Below are positions 40,818 to 49,995 of a stretch of DNA of 64,000 bases, piece by piece (position 1 is the first letter of the stretch; each line of letters begins with the position of its first letter). This DNA comes from UBA4427 sp046351135 (GTDB taxonomy: Bacteria > Myxococcota_A > UBA9160 > UBA4427), in NCBI GenBank assembly GCA_046351135.1, contig JAXLZA010000002.1, forward strand, positions 310,001 to 374,000, written 5' to 3'. The translations under genes and the position numbers were made by a program. The notes beneath the pieces were generated by a model. That model made no database searches. It was not told the DNA's origin and worked only from the letters and a program-made list of their open reading frames with translations.

Positions 40818-42289
40818 CAGCTCGCCTTTCCCGCGAGCATCGCCGCCGCACGCTCGGCCAGGGCGACGGTGACGATGTGGGTGTTGCTGCGGGTGACGCG
40901 CGGGATCGTCGAGGCATCGACGACGAAGAGGCCCTCGACGCCGCGGACGCGACAGCTCGGATCGACGACGCTGGCCGCGTCGGCGCCCATGCGGCAGGTC
41001 CCGACGCCGTGGTAGAAGGCGCCGTGGCGCGCGCCGATCCAGGCGTCGATCTCGGCGTCGCTCATCCGCGCGAGGGCGGCCACGCCCTCCGGCGCCGACG
41101 AGACGCCCATCGCCTCGTAGAGCGCGCAGGCCCGGCGGAAGCCGAAGCGCAGGCGCTCGACGTTCCTCGCCTCGCTCGGGAAGCGCCAGTCGAAGCGGCC
41201 GCGGGTCGCGACGTCGGCGCCCGCGGCGGCGATCGCCGACTCGCCGAAGGGCTGCTGGAGCGAGACGCTGAGGTTCAGATGGTAGGTGCCGTCGGGCTTC
41301 TTCTCGGCCCAGGGCGTGATCTGCAGGTCGTTCGAGTACGGGCTGCCGTCGGCCGTCATGCGCGCGAGGTTCTGGATGCCGCGGGCGCCGGGGCGGATCC
41401 AGTGATTCGCGATCGGCGTCGAGAGCTGGATCACCATGTGGTCCGTCCAGTGGGCCCCGACCGCCGGCGCGTCGACGACGACCGGCAGGCCGAGGGCGCG
41501 CAGCGCCGCCGCGGCGCCGATGCCCGAGCGCGCGAGCAGGAGCGGGCTGTGGAGCACGCCCGCCGACACGACGACCCGCGCCGCCTCGATCCGCTCGCCG
41601 CCCTCGAGGCGGACGCCGACGACGCGACTGCCCGCGAGTTCGACGCGGTCGACGCGGGCGTCGCCGCGGATCGCGAGGTTGGCGCGACCGCGGGCCGGGG
41701 CGAGATGGGTCAGGCCCGCGGAGAGGCGCCGCTTGCCGTCGCGGTTCATCGGGATCGGGCCGACGCCCGTCGTGTCCGGCGCATTCTGGTCGGGGCAGAA
41801 GGGGATGCCGTGCTTCTGGCAGGCTTCGACGAAGGCGCCCTGGACGGGATCCCACTCGGCCTCGGGCCAGCGCACGATCCGGATCGGGCCCGCGTTGCCG
41901 TGCCACGGGGCGTCGCCGAAGTCGAGGTCGTTCTCGAGCCGACGGAACCAGGGCAGCATCTCGGCCCAGCTCCAGCCCGCCGGCCAGGCCTCGAAGTCCG
42001 CGGGCTCCGCGCGCATCGCGACGCCGCCGTTGATCGCCGACGATCCGCCGATGCCTCGGCCGCGGAAGTAGGGGAGCCGTCGTCCGTCGCTCGAGTCGAC
42101 CTCCTCGCCCCACTCGATCGGCCACTGGTAGCCGCGGCCCAGGAATTCGACCTGCTCGGGCAGCGCCCGCGGATCGAAGTCCGGACCGGCCTCGAGCAGC
42201 AGCACGCGCTGACCGGCCTCCTCCGAGAGCCGCGCGGCCAGCACGCAGCCGGCCGAGCCGGCGCCGATCACGATCGTGTCCCAGGCCAT
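40817..42289 (-). CDS. GMC-family FAD oxidoreductase
   Basis: 490 residues. FAD-binding GAGSAGCVLAARLSE, LLEAG, GMC signature 1 GRGIGGSSAINGGVAMRAEP, signature 2 GVLHSPLLLARSGIG, catalytic His in YHGVGTCRMG and DASTIPRVTRSNTHIVTVALAERAA. Choline-dehydrogenase-like members oxidise alcohols to aldehydes. Followed by the coupled P450. The upstream region carries a 32-bp dyad (42323-42354) shared with the divergent tesB gene. Confidence 0.9.
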   Translation of the reverse strand: MAWDTIVIGAGSAGCVLAARLSEEAGQRVLLLEAGPDFDPRALPEQVEFLGRGYQWPIEWGEEVDSSDGRRLPYFRGRGIGGSSAINGGVAMRAEPADFEAWPAGWSWAEMLPWFRRLENDLDFGDAPWHGNAGPIRIVRWPEAEWDPVQGAFVEACQKHGIPFCPDQNAPDTTGVGPIPMNRDGKRRLSAGLTHLAPARGRANLAIRGDARVDRVELAGSRVVGVRLEGGERIEAARVVVSAGVLHSPLLLARSGIGAAAALRALGLPVVVDAPAVGAHWTDHMVIQLSTPIANHWIRPGARGIQNLARMTADGSPYSNDLQITPWAEKKPDGTYHLNLSVSLQQPFGESAIAAAGADVATRGRFDWRFPSEARNVERLRFGFRRACALYEAMGVSSAPEGVAALARMSDAEIDAWIGARHGAFYHGVGTCRMGADAASVVDPSCRVRGVEGLFVVDASTIPRVTRSNTHIVTVALAERAAAMLAGKAS

Positions 42290-42322
42290 CGTCCTTCTCC
42301 GTCCTTCCGTTCGCGACGCCGC

Positions 42323-42354
42323 ATCCGACTCGGGGCGCCCTTCGTCAGTCGGAT
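42323..42354. promoter_or_regulatory. Inverted repeat in the GMC/tesB divergent region
   Basis: ATCCGACT (42323-42330) and AGTCGGAT (42347-42354) are exact complements separated by 16 bases, 34 bases upstream of the GMC start and about 97 upstream of tesB. This is operator-like and could control both transcripts. Confidence 0.45.
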
Positions 42355-42450
42355 AGCGCGCAGGCCCGGGTTCGGCATCCGGGGCAGGGCGCCGCGACCA
42401 TCGCGCGCCGCCCGCTGCAACCGGCGGTTCCCGCTATCGTGCCGCCCCGT

Positions 42451-43266
42451 ATGCCCTTCGACATCCGCGACTTCGAGACCCTGATGGCCCTCGACGACGA
42501 GGGCGGCGACGTCTTCGTCGGGCGCAGCCCGGCCTATCCGTGGGGCCGCGTGTACGGTGGGCAGGTCGTCGCCCAGGCCCTGCGCGCCGCCTCGAACACG
42601 GTCCCCGCCGACCGCTTCGTCCACTCGCTCCACGCCTACTTCATCCGCGGCGGCGACTCGGACCTCCCGATCCGGCACGCGGTCGAGCGCGTCCGCGACG
42701 GGGGCTCCTTCAGCCTGCGCAGCGTCGTCGCGAGCCAGTCGTCGGCGACGATGATGCACCTGACGGCCTCGTTCCAGGTCGACGAGACCGGGATCGAGGC
42801 GGACGTGCAGGAGGGCGTGCTGCCGGCCGGGCTGCCCGAGCCCGAGGCGCTCGAGGACGTGAGCTGGGGGCCGATCCTCGAGCGGCGGCGCATCGCGATG
42901 AAGGACGCGCGAGCGGCCTACTGGATGCGGATCCGGGGCATGCGGACGCTCGATCCGGCGATGCAGGCGTGTGCGCTCGCCTTCGCCTCCGACGACGTCC
43001 CGACCGAGGCCGCGAACCAGTCGCATCCGCTGCGCTCGACCTTCGACGACACGTCGTCCGCCTACGACGCGGTCTTCCTCGGCGCGAGCCTCGACCATGC
43101 GATCTGGTTCCACCGCCGCGGGCGCCACGACGAGTGGGTGCTCCACGACTTCCAGGGCTCGGGGATCTCCGGGGCGCGGGGGCTCGGCGTCGGCCGCGTC
43201 TTCTCCCGGGACGGCGTCCATCTGGCGACGATCGCCCAGGAGATCCTGATCCGGAAGCGGCGTTAG
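42451..43266 (+). CDS. tesB: Acyl-CoA thioesterase II (TesB type)
   Basis: 271 residues from ATG 42451. A double hotdog fold is indicated by RVYGGQVVAQALRAASNTV and LHAYFIRGGDSDLPIRHAVERVRDGGSF in the first half, and by the second half's DDTSSAYDAVFLGASLDHAIWFH and GARGLGVGRVFSRDGVHLATIAQE, which hold the Asp and Gln of the D-T-Q catalytic set. It hydrolyses acyl-CoA to free acid and CoA. The stop codon overlaps the end of the convergent DsbA-like gene. An in-frame GTG at 42439 is an alternative start. Confidence 0.9.
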   Translation: MPFDIRDFETLMALDDEGGDVFVGRSPAYPWGRVYGGQVVAQALRAASNTVPADRFVHSLHAYFIRGGDSDLPIRHAVERVRDGGSFSLRSVVASQSSATMMHLTASFQVDETGIEADVQEGVLPAGLPEPEALEDVSWGPILERRRIAMKDARAAYWMRIRGMRTLDPAMQACALAFASDDVPTEAANQSHPLRSTFDDTSSAYDAVFLGASLDHAIWFHRRGRHDEWVLHDFQGSGISGARGLGVGRVFSRDGVHLATIAQEILIRKRR

Positions 43267-44783
43267 GCGGAGGCGCTCGCGAGCGGGCCGGCCGTCGCGG
43301 AGCCGCCCTTCGCCGGGTCGCCCACCGTCTCCTCGGTCCGCGGGAGCGCGAGCCGGCGGCGCATCTCGGCGGCGACCAGCCAGAGGCGGTCCTGGCCCCA
43401 GACGCACAGATCGGGCTCGCCCTCGGGCCCGCGGAGCCGGAAGCTCGGGACGCCCCAGAGGCCGAGTTCTTCGTAGAGCAGCACGCGATTGCGCTCGAGC
43501 TCCTCGAGGAAGTCGGTCGAGTCGAGGAAGGGCAGCGCCTCCTTCCAGTCGAGGCCCGCCGACTCGACGACCCGGCGCAGGCCCGCGTCGGTCCCCGTCG
43601 CCCGTCCCTCGACGAAGGCCGCGCGCAGGAAGGCCGCGATGTACTCGGCCTCGCGCCCGCGCGCGCGGGCGAAAGGCCAGAGCGAGAACCCGCGCAGCAC
43701 CGGCCTCCCGATCGGGTCGGACATGTTCCCGAACGGGACGCCCAGCCGATCCGCCTCGCGCTTCGCGTCGAGCATGATGTAGATCGCCTTCGCCGCGGGG
43801 GCCGGGACGCCGCGCATCACCATCGGCATGACCGGTCGCAGACTCACGGGCACCCCCGCCGTCCGGGCGAGGGCGAGGGCGCGCTCGAAGATCACCGCGG
43901 TGTAGGGCGAGCGGAGCGACGGAAAGATCTCGAGCGCGAGGCGGGGGCGGTCGGCGTCGTCCCGGCGCGGGCCGGGATCGAGGGGCGGGCGCGGGAAGCA
44001 GAGCGCGTCGTCGACCGTGCCGCGCCGGCCGGCGCCGAGCGCGCGCCAGCGGAGCTCGAGATGCTCGAGGCGATCCACGCCCCAGTACCACTCGCCGGCG
44101 TACCAGAAGGTTCCACCCGAATAATGTCCCCAGGCGCGGCGCATGGCGTTGCCCGCCCGGATCATGCGATCCGCCTCCTCCTCGGCGGTCTCGAGGGCCC
44201 AGGCTGCGGTCTCGGCGGAGACGGTCGGCGAGCCGAGGCCGCGCGCCTGCTCGAGGCGGACGAGGGTCGCGCGGGCGGCGGGATCGTTCGTCCAGAGCGC
44301 GCGCCCGAGCTCGAGGGCGATCGCGGGGAGCTCGGTGTGGCCCATGCGGCCGGCCAGCACGCGCTCGACCCGGCGGACGTCCTCGGCGGAGGGCCGGGCG
44401 GCGTCGCGCGGAAAGTCGAGGCCTTGATGCGGCGCGATCCAGCCACAGTCGCGGCGGGCGTAGGCGGCGAGCAGCTCGGGCTCGGGGGCGTGGACGCGAT
44501 CCGTCGGCGAGACGAGGTGGAAGCGGAGCACGAAGTCGTAGCGCTCGGCCAGGCGCGGGATCGCTTCGAGGGCGAGCTGGCTGTAGGGGTCGTCGACCTG
44601 GTGGAAGAAGTGGAGCTCGTGGGGGCGACCGCGCAGGCGACGGATCCACTCGCGTCGTCCCGCGTCGAGGCGACGGAGCCGGAACAGCGCGAGCATCGCG
44701 AGGCGCTGGATCTCGCGCTCGAGGGGGCTGCGATCCTGGCGGCTCGCCGCGCCCGGGAGCTTTTCGTTCGCGCGCTCCACCAT
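43263..44783 (-). CDS. Double DsbA-like (HCCA-isomerase/kappa-GST type) protein
   Basis: 506 residues with two thioredoxin-like domains: one opening HELHFFHQVDDPYSQLALEAIPRLAERY (about residue 55), the other LALEIFPSLRSPYTAVIFERALALA (about 283). Each has the xxPYS/T active-site shape of 2-hydroxychromene-2-carboxylate isomerase or kappa GST instead of a CXXC, so disulfide chemistry is excluded. A cis-proline is seen in WGVPSFRL. Likely a glutathione-dependent isomerase or related enzyme. The fusion of two copies is unusual. Its stop overlaps the TesB stop. Confidence 0.72.
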   Translation of the reverse strand: MVERANEKLPGAASRQDRSPLEREIQRLAMLALFRLRRLDAGRREWIRRLRGRPHELHFFHQVDDPYSQLALEAIPRLAERYDFVLRFHLVSPTDRVHAPEPELLAAYARRDCGWIAPHQGLDFPRDAARPSAEDVRRVERVLAGRMGHTELPAIALELGRALWTNDPAARATLVRLEQARGLGSPTVSAETAAWALETAEEEADRMIRAGNAMRRAWGHYSGGTFWYAGEWYWGVDRLEHLELRWRALGAGRRGTVDDALCFPRPPLDPGPRRDDADRPRLALEIFPSLRSPYTAVIFERALALARTAGVPVSLRPVMPMVMRGVPAPAAKAIYIMLDAKREADRLGVPFGNMSDPIGRPVLRGFSLWPFARARGREAEYIAAFLRAAFVEGRATGTDAGLRRVVESAGLDWKEALPFLDSTDFLEELERNRVLLYEELGLWGVPSFRLRGPEGEPDLCVWGQDRLWLVAAEMRRRLALPRTEETVGDPAKGGSATAGPLASASA

Positions 44784-44853
44784 GCGCCTCCGCTCCCGAC
44801 CTCCGGCCGCGACGGCCGGCCCCGACCGCGGCTTCCGCGTTCCGGGTCCGGTC

Positions 44854-46593
44854 TCAGTCTTCGACGAAGGTGTTCTGGCCTTCGCCGGAGAGGACGTGCT
44901 TCATGACCTTGCCCGTCGCATTGCGCGGGAGCGGCTCGCGCCGGATCTCGACGACCTCCGGGACCTTGTAGTAGGCGAGCTTGCGCGCGGCGAAGGCGCG
45001 GATCTCCTCGGGGTCGGGGTTCGCGTCCGGATGGGGCACGACGACCGCCTTCACGCGCTGGCCGAGCTCGCGGTCGGGGATGCCGTGGACCGCGACCTCG
45101 GCGACGTCGGGATGGAGCTCGATCTGGTTCTCGATCTCCGCCGGGTACACGTTCTCGCCGCCGCGGATGATCATGTCGCGCAGGCGCGACTCGATGTGGA
45201 GCCGGCCGCCCCGCATGTGGCCGAGGTCGCCGGTGTCGACCCAGCGGCCCGGGCGGAACGTCTCGGCGTTGGCCTTCGGGTTGTTCAGGTACTCGAGCAT
45301 GACCATCGGGCTGCGGACCCAGATGTGGCCGTTCTCGCCGTCGGGAAGCGGCCGGCCGTCGTCGTCGAGGATCGAGATCTCGACCGTCGGCAGCGGCGGC
45401 CCGACGCAGTTCGCCTTCTCGCGCAGCATGAAGCCGTGGGCGTAGGAGACGAGGCCGCCGGTCTCGGAGGAGCCGTATCCCGAGCCGATCGACCGTTCGA
45501 GATGGGGGAAGCGCTCGGCGACGCAGCGGATCAGCTCGGGCGTCGTGGCGGAGCCGCCGACGCCGACCTGCGCGAAGCGCGCCGTGTCGACCTTCTCGAT
45601 GTCCGGATGGTCGATCAGCCGGAAGAGATGGGTCGTCGCACCGCTCCAGCTCGTGATCCCCTCCCGCAGCGTCAGCTCGATCGTCTTCGCCGGATCGAAG
45701 CGGCCCATCGGCCAGACGGTCGTCGAGCCGGCGGCGAGGCCGGCGGTCGTGCTCCCCATCGAGCCCGAGAGGTGGAAGAGCGGGAAGGCGGCGAGCAGCG
45801 CGCCCGGCTTCGTCCCGGCAGTCGGCTCGACGAGGGCGCGGCGGGCCCCGATGTAGAAGCTCGACATCGTGAAGGCGATCAGGGTGCGGTGGCTGACGAG
45901 GGCGCCCTTCGGCCGGCCGGTCGTCCCGGACGTGAAGAGGAGCAGACACGGGTCGTCTTCGGCGATCGGCGTCGTCGGCAGTGGCGCGCCGGGGGCGTGG
46001 CGGAGGAGGGACTCGAACTCGTCCTCGAAGCCGACGATCTGGCAACGATCGCGGAAGCCGTCGAGTCGCTCCATCCGCTTGCGATCGGCGAAGAGGAGCT
46101 TCGGCTTCGAGAGATCGAGGCCGTAGGCGATCTCGTCCTCGGCCCACCAGCCGTTCATCGCGATCACGACGGCGCCGAGGGAGACGGTCGCCCAGTAGGT
46201 CAGGATCCACTCGGGCGTGTTCGCCGAGAGGATCGCGACGGCGTCGCCGTGGCCGATCCCGTAGCGATCGCGCAGAGCCGCGGCGACGGAGGCGACGTCG
46301 GCGAGATGGTCGCGGAAGCTCCAGCGCCGGCCGTCGGAGAAGACGATGTAGTCCTTGTCGCCGTGGACCGCCGAGGCGGCGAGCAGCTCGCGCAGCGAGC
46401 GCGCGCGGTTCTTGTAGACCTGCATCGGGACGCCGAGGACTTCCTCGCGCGCGAGCTCGAAGGGGCTGCCGGGAGCCTGCAGCCTGCGGTCCGCCTCTTC
46501 GATCGTCATCGGCTGGGGCGGGAGGGCGGCGGTCGACGGGGGCGTGGTCGTCGCGGGCGTCGGAGGCTTCGAAGACGCGTCGTGCGTGCTCAT
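44854..46593 (-). CDS. Class I adenylate-forming acyl-CoA synthetase
   Basis: 579 residues. AMP-binding loop LLFTSGTTGRPKGALVSH, YGSSETGGLVSYAHG, DTGDLGHMRGGRLHIESRLRDMIIRGGENVYPAEIE, and catalytic lysine near the end in PLPRNATGKVMKHVL. Activates a fatty, aromatic or steroid side-chain acid to its CoA thioester in two steps via acyl-AMP. It follows a SnoaL gene by 6 bases and precedes the double DsbA-like gene by 70 bases, one probable operon. Confidence 0.9.
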   Translation of the reverse strand: MSTHDASSKPPTPATTTPPSTAALPPQPMTIEEADRRLQAPGSPFELAREEVLGVPMQVYKNRARSLRELLAASAVHGDKDYIVFSDGRRWSFRDHLADVASVAAALRDRYGIGHGDAVAILSANTPEWILTYWATVSLGAVVIAMNGWWAEDEIAYGLDLSKPKLLFADRKRMERLDGFRDRCQIVGFEDEFESLLRHAPGAPLPTTPIAEDDPCLLLFTSGTTGRPKGALVSHRTLIAFTMSSFYIGARRALVEPTAGTKPGALLAAFPLFHLSGSMGSTTAGLAAGSTTVWPMGRFDPAKTIELTLREGITSWSGATTHLFRLIDHPDIEKVDTARFAQVGVGGSATTPELIRCVAERFPHLERSIGSGYGSSETGGLVSYAHGFMLREKANCVGPPLPTVEISILDDDGRPLPDGENGHIWVRSPMVMLEYLNNPKANAETFRPGRWVDTGDLGHMRGGRLHIESRLRDMIIRGGENVYPAEIENQIELHPDVAEVAVHGIPDRELGQRVKAVVVPHPDANPDPEEIRAFAARKLAYYKVPEVVEIRREPLPRNATGKVMKHVLSGEGQNTFVED

Positions 46594-46599
46594 GGCGGC

Positions 46600-47031
46600 C
46601 TAGCCCGGCCCCAGCAGCGAGGGGTCGCCCTGGTGCATCCAGGCGCTGCCCTTGCGCTTCGCGCTGCGCCAGCCGGACTTCGTCCGGACGAGCTCGTCGG
46701 CGTACTCGATCCAGGTCTCGTAGGTCTTGCCCGCGTGCGGGCCCTTGCCGAAGTGCATCACCCGGCAATAGCACTTCGAGCTCGCCCGATCGCCGTCGAG
46801 GACGATCCGGTAGTTCCCGAGCAGATGCTGCGAGGGTCCGCAGCCGTCGAGGTAGGACCGGATCTGGCCGCGCACCGCCGGCAGCCCCTTCTCCTTCCAG
46901 GCGCCGAAATCGAACTCGACGTCGTCGGTGAACACGTCGGCGAGGCCCGGCCAGTCGCGGCCGTCGAGGCATTCCGAATAGCGGTCGAGGACGGCGATGA
47001 TCGCGAAGCGGTCGTCGGCGGCGCTGGGCAT
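46600..47031 (-). CDS. SnoaL/NTF2-fold protein
   Basis: 143 residues: DRFAIIAVLDRYSECLDGRDWPGLADVFTDDVEFDF opens the fold, with the second-half strand SSKCYCRVMHFG and TYETWIEYADELVRTKSGWRSAKRKG. Similar proteins are ring-hydroxylating dioxygenase small-subunit-like or steroid-isomerase-like. First gene of the operon with the acyl-CoA synthetase, and divergent from the FAD dehydrogenase. Confidence 0.78.
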   Translation of the reverse strand: MPSAADDRFAIIAVLDRYSECLDGRDWPGLADVFTDDVEFDFGAWKEKGLPAVRGQIRSYLDGCGPSQHLLGNYRIVLDGDRASSKCYCRVMHFGKGPHAGKTYETWIEYADELVRTKSGWRSAKRKGSAWMHQGDPSLLGPG

Positions 47032-47183
47032 GGGGCTCCTCTCGGTCGAGACGGTCCGGCCAGCATCGCACGCGGCCGCGGGACTGTCAGCGGGAGCGAG
47101 CCTCCGTGCGCGCGGGGTGGGGGCGACTCGGGTACTCTCGCGCGAGCGGACGGGCGCAGGAGGCGCAGGAGGTCAGGGCGGCG

Positions 47184-48626
47184 ATGGGCGAGGGCGAGGG
47201 ACTGCGACGGGATGCGCGGGACGTCGGTCGCTGGGACCGGGAGTGCGACGTGCTCGTCGTCGGCTTCGGCTGCGCGGGGGCGTGTGCGGCGATCGAGGCG
47301 GCGCGCGCCGGGGCGGAGGTGCTCGTCGCCGAGCGCTCCGGCGGGGCCGGTGGGACGTCGATCAACTCGGGCGGCTTCCTCTATCTCGGCGGGGGCACCG
47401 CGCTCCAGAAGGCCCTCGGCTACGAGGACTCCGCGGAGAACATGTTCCGCTACATGATGGCGGCCTGCGGTCCGGCTCCCGACGCGGCGCTGATCGCGCC
47501 CTACTGCGAGGGGAGCGTCGAGCACTTCGATTGGATCGTCGCCCAGGGCGTCCCCTACCGCGCGAGCTACTTCCCCGGCAACCACGAGCCCTTCACGACC
47601 GACGACGGCCTCACCTACTCGGGGAGCGAGCACGTCCACCCCTTCAACCAGATCGCGACGCCCGCGCCGCGGGGCCACGCGCCGCAGTCGGTCCGCGACA
47701 AGGGCGCGCTGCTGATGAACAAGCTGATCGCGGCGGCCCTCGGTGCCGGAGTGAAGACCGCGTATCAGAGCCGCTGCGACGCCCTCGTGCTCGAGCGCGA
47801 CGGGCGCGTGGTCGGCGCCGTGCTCTCGACGCTCGAGGGGGAGAAGACGGTGCGGGCGCGGCGGGGCGTCGTGCTGACCGCGGGCGGCTTCATCTACAAC
47901 GAGGCGATGCTCGCCCGCCATGCGCCTGCGCTCGCGCGCTGCGGCTCGAAGGTCGGGACGGAGACCGACGACGGCCTCGGGATCCGGCTCGGCCTCGCCG
48001 CCGGCGGCGAGGCGATCCGGATGGACGCGGGCGACATCAGCATGGCGATCTTCCCGCCCAACCGGCTGCGCTCGGGCATCTTCGTGAACCGTCAGGGGCA
48101 GCGCTTCCTCAACGAGGACGTCTATTTCGGCCGCGCCGGGGAGTTCGTGCTGCTGCATCAGGACGGGCAGGCCTATCTCGTCGTCGACGACGCCTGCTTC
48201 GAGCGGCCGTCGATGTTCCCGATCGAGCTCGCCGGCGTCGGGGAGACCATCGCCGAGCTCGAGGCCGAGGTCGGCCTGCCGAAGGGCATGCTCGAGGCGA
48301 CGGTCGCCTACTACAACGAGCACGCCGCGCGGGGCGAGGACCCGCTCTTCCACAAGCTGCCGACCTGGCTGACGCCGCTCTCGAGGCCGCCCTTCGCCGC
48401 GATCGACCTGCGCGCCGACCAGCCCTTCTTCACGGCCTTCACCCTCGGCGGCCTGCGCATCGACGCGAACGGCCGCGTGCTCGGCGCTTCGGGCGAGCCC
48501 GTTCCCGGTCTCTACGCCGCCGGCCGCACGACCTCCGGCGTCGCCAAGCAGGGCTACAGCAGCGGCATGTCCCTCGGCGACGGCAGCTTCTTCGGCCGCC
48601 GGGCGGGGCGCCACGCGGCGCGCTAG
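47184..48626 (+). CDS. FAD-binding dehydrogenase, fumarate reductase / 3-ketosteroid dehydrogenase-like
   Basis: 480 residues from ATG 47184 (an ATG at 47106 is possible but adds only non-conserved residues; AGGAGG lies 12 bases before 47184). Dinucleotide loop VLVVGFGCAGACAAIEAARAGAEVLVAER, GGTSINSGGFLYLGGG, ADGxxxG-type TDDGLGIRLGLAAGGEAIRMD, and the C-terminal LYAAGRTTSGVAKQGYSSGMSLGDGSFFGRRAG. Related enzymes remove hydrogen from ring A of 3-ketosteroids or reduce fumarate. No flavin-attachment His seen. Stop lies in a hairpin. Confidence 0.83.
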   Translation: MGEGEGLRRDARDVGRWDRECDVLVVGFGCAGACAAIEAARAGAEVLVAERSGGAGGTSINSGGFLYLGGGTALQKALGYEDSAENMFRYMMAACGPAPDAALIAPYCEGSVEHFDWIVAQGVPYRASYFPGNHEPFTTDDGLTYSGSEHVHPFNQIATPAPRGHAPQSVRDKGALLMNKLIAAALGAGVKTAYQSRCDALVLERDGRVVGAVLSTLEGEKTVRARRGVVLTAGGFIYNEAMLARHAPALARCGSKVGTETDDGLGIRLGLAAGGEAIRMDAGDISMAIFPPNRLRSGIFVNRQGQRFLNEDVYFGRAGEFVLLHQDGQAYLVVDDACFERPSMFPIELAGVGETIAELEAEVGLPKGMLEATVAYYNEHAARGEDPLFHKLPTWLTPLSRPPFAAIDLRADQPFFTAFTLGGLRIDANGRVLGASGEPVPGLYAAGRTTSGVAKQGYSSGMSLGDGSFFGRRAGRHAAR

Positions 48627-48645
48627 GCCTTCTCGCGCCGCGTGG
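48611..48645. terminator. Hairpin over the stop of the FAD dehydrogenase gene
   Basis: CCACGCGGCGCG (48611-48622), loop of 11, CGCGCCGCGTGG (48634-48645): twelve perfect pairs. The left arm is coding and the loop contains TAG (48624-48626). The next gene is convergent. Confidence 0.6.
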
Positions 48646-48681
48646 ACGCGATGGCGCAGCTCGGCCGCGCGACCGGGCGGC

Positions 48682-49314
48682 TCAGTAGGGCGCGCGCCCC
48701 GCTTCGTTGCCGGCCGGCGCGTAGTTGCAGACGGTGAGGAACCACTCGCCGCCGCCCATCGGGCTCCCGTGCTCGCATTGCCGGCTCGCGCAGCCGAGCT
48801 CGTCGCTCTCGCGCCAGACGACCTGCGTGTAGTGGCCGCAGGAGCGACCCGCCCGGCAGCGGCGGGCGATCGGATCCCAGTCGGCCTGCTCCGCCATCCA
48901 GATCGCCACGGCGTCGCGCGGTGGGTGGGCGATCCGGCGCGCGACGAGGTTCTCGCCGTAGTCGCTCCCGCCGTGGTCGAAGTGGCAGCGGGCGGCGGTC
49001 TTCGCGGCCTCCCTCGCGAGCGCGGCCGACCAGCGCATCGGCGCGAGCGGAGGCGAAGGCTTCGGTGTCGCGGTCGCCCGCGCGCGGTTGTGGGCGGCGA
49101 GGTAGGCCAGCGCCTCGGGATCGTCGGCGCGCAGGACCCGGACCGGACCGAGCGCTCCGCCGCAGCCGAGCGCGGCCGCGCAGACCAGGGCGAACGCGAC
49201 CAGGAGGGTGGGCACGAGACGGCCGGCGACCGCGGATTCGTGCGCGGGGCCGCCGATGCGGGCCGGCGGATGAGGACGGACTCGCCGGGGCATCGCAGGG
49301 GTACGGCGCTTCAT
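48682..49314 (-). CDS. CAP-domain lipoprotein (SCP/PR-1-like)
   Basis: 210 residues. Long basic N-terminal part, helix LVPTLLVAFALVCAAALGC ending in a lipobox-like ALGC, then the CAP domain: HNRARA, PPLAPMRWSAALAREAAKTAARCHFDHGG, SDYGENL, DWDPIARRCRAGRSCGHYTQVVWRESDELGCA and VCNYAPAGN. The two metal-binding histidines, the HYTQVVW motif and CxxY are present. CAP proteins are secreted and act in wall, host or unknown contexts. Probably an outer-membrane- or periplasm-anchored lipoprotein. Confidence 0.85.
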   Translation of the reverse strand: MKRRTPAMPRRVRPHPPARIGGPAHESAVAGRLVPTLLVAFALVCAAALGCGGALGPVRVLRADDPEALAYLAAHNRARATATPKPSPPLAPMRWSAALAREAAKTAARCHFDHGGSDYGENLVARRIAHPPRDAVAIWMAEQADWDPIARRCRAGRSCGHYTQVVWRESDELGCASRQCEHGSPMGGGEWFLTVCNYAPAGNEAGRAPY

Positions 49315-49357
49315 CGCGGAGTGGCTCCCTCCCGCGCGGTGCGGGGAAGATCCATCC

Positions 49358-49377
49358 TGCCCCGAAGGTGCCCCGAA
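49358..49377. repeat. Direct repeat TGCCCCGAA with 11-bp period
   Basis: Copies at 49358-49366 and 49369-49377 are one helical turn apart, in the 164-base divergent region between the CAP gene and the SnoaL gene. Operator-like, unproven. Confidence 0.35.
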
Positions 49378-49478
49378 TTCAAGCGCGGCGATCGGGAGAC
49401 GGGTCGGCGGGCGGGCGGGATCGTGTCATCGTAGGGGCCGTGGCCGGCACCGACCGCGCGCACCCGGGAGATCGATTC

Positions 49479-49985
49479 ATGAGCCTGAAGGACTATGTCG
49501 GAAGCCTGCCGCGCTGGGAGGACGAGCGCGCCATCCGCCACACGATGGACCTCTACGCCCACTCGATGGACTATGGCGAGGAGGCGGTCTGGGTCGACTG
49601 CTTCACCGACGATGCGCTCTTCCTCGTGAACGACGCCCAGAAGGGCTTCGAGGAGATCTACCGGGTGCAGGGCGCCGAGCGCCTCGCCGCCTACATCGCC
49701 GCCTACCCGCGGCCGCCCGCGGTCTACGCCAAGCACGTCTGCACCCAGGTCCTCGTCCGCATCGACGGGAAGACCGCGACCGCGATCAGCTTCTGGGTCG
49801 CGATCAACTCCCAGGGCGGAGCGAGCGCGGACAAGCCCAACATCATGGCGTTCGGGCGCTACCGCGACCGGCTGGTCGCCTGTCCCGACGGGCGCTGGCG
49901 CTTCGTCGAGCGCATCTGCGAGACCGAGTCGGCCAACTGGCCCGAGGGCGGGACCTACACCGACCGGGCGAACTTCCAGAGCTAG
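49479..49985 (+). CDS. SnoaL/NTF2-fold protein
   Basis: 168 residues beginning LPRWEDERAIRHTMDLYAHSMDYGEEAVWVDCFTDDALFLV and ending GRWRFVERICETESANW; the fold and the Y/D pocket pattern match SnoaL-like small enzymes. GGGAG at 49465-49469 precedes the ATG by about 10 bases. Monocistronic; convergent with the next gene by 10 bases. Function unknown. Confidence 0.78.
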   Translation: MSLKDYVGSLPRWEDERAIRHTMDLYAHSMDYGEEAVWVDCFTDDALFLVNDAQKGFEEIYRVQGAERLAAYIAAYPRPPAVYAKHVCTQVLVRIDGKTATAISFWVAINSQGGASADKPNIMAFGRYRDRLVACPDGRWRFVERICETESANWPEGGTYTDRANFQS

Positions 49986-49995
49986 GTGCTTCGGC

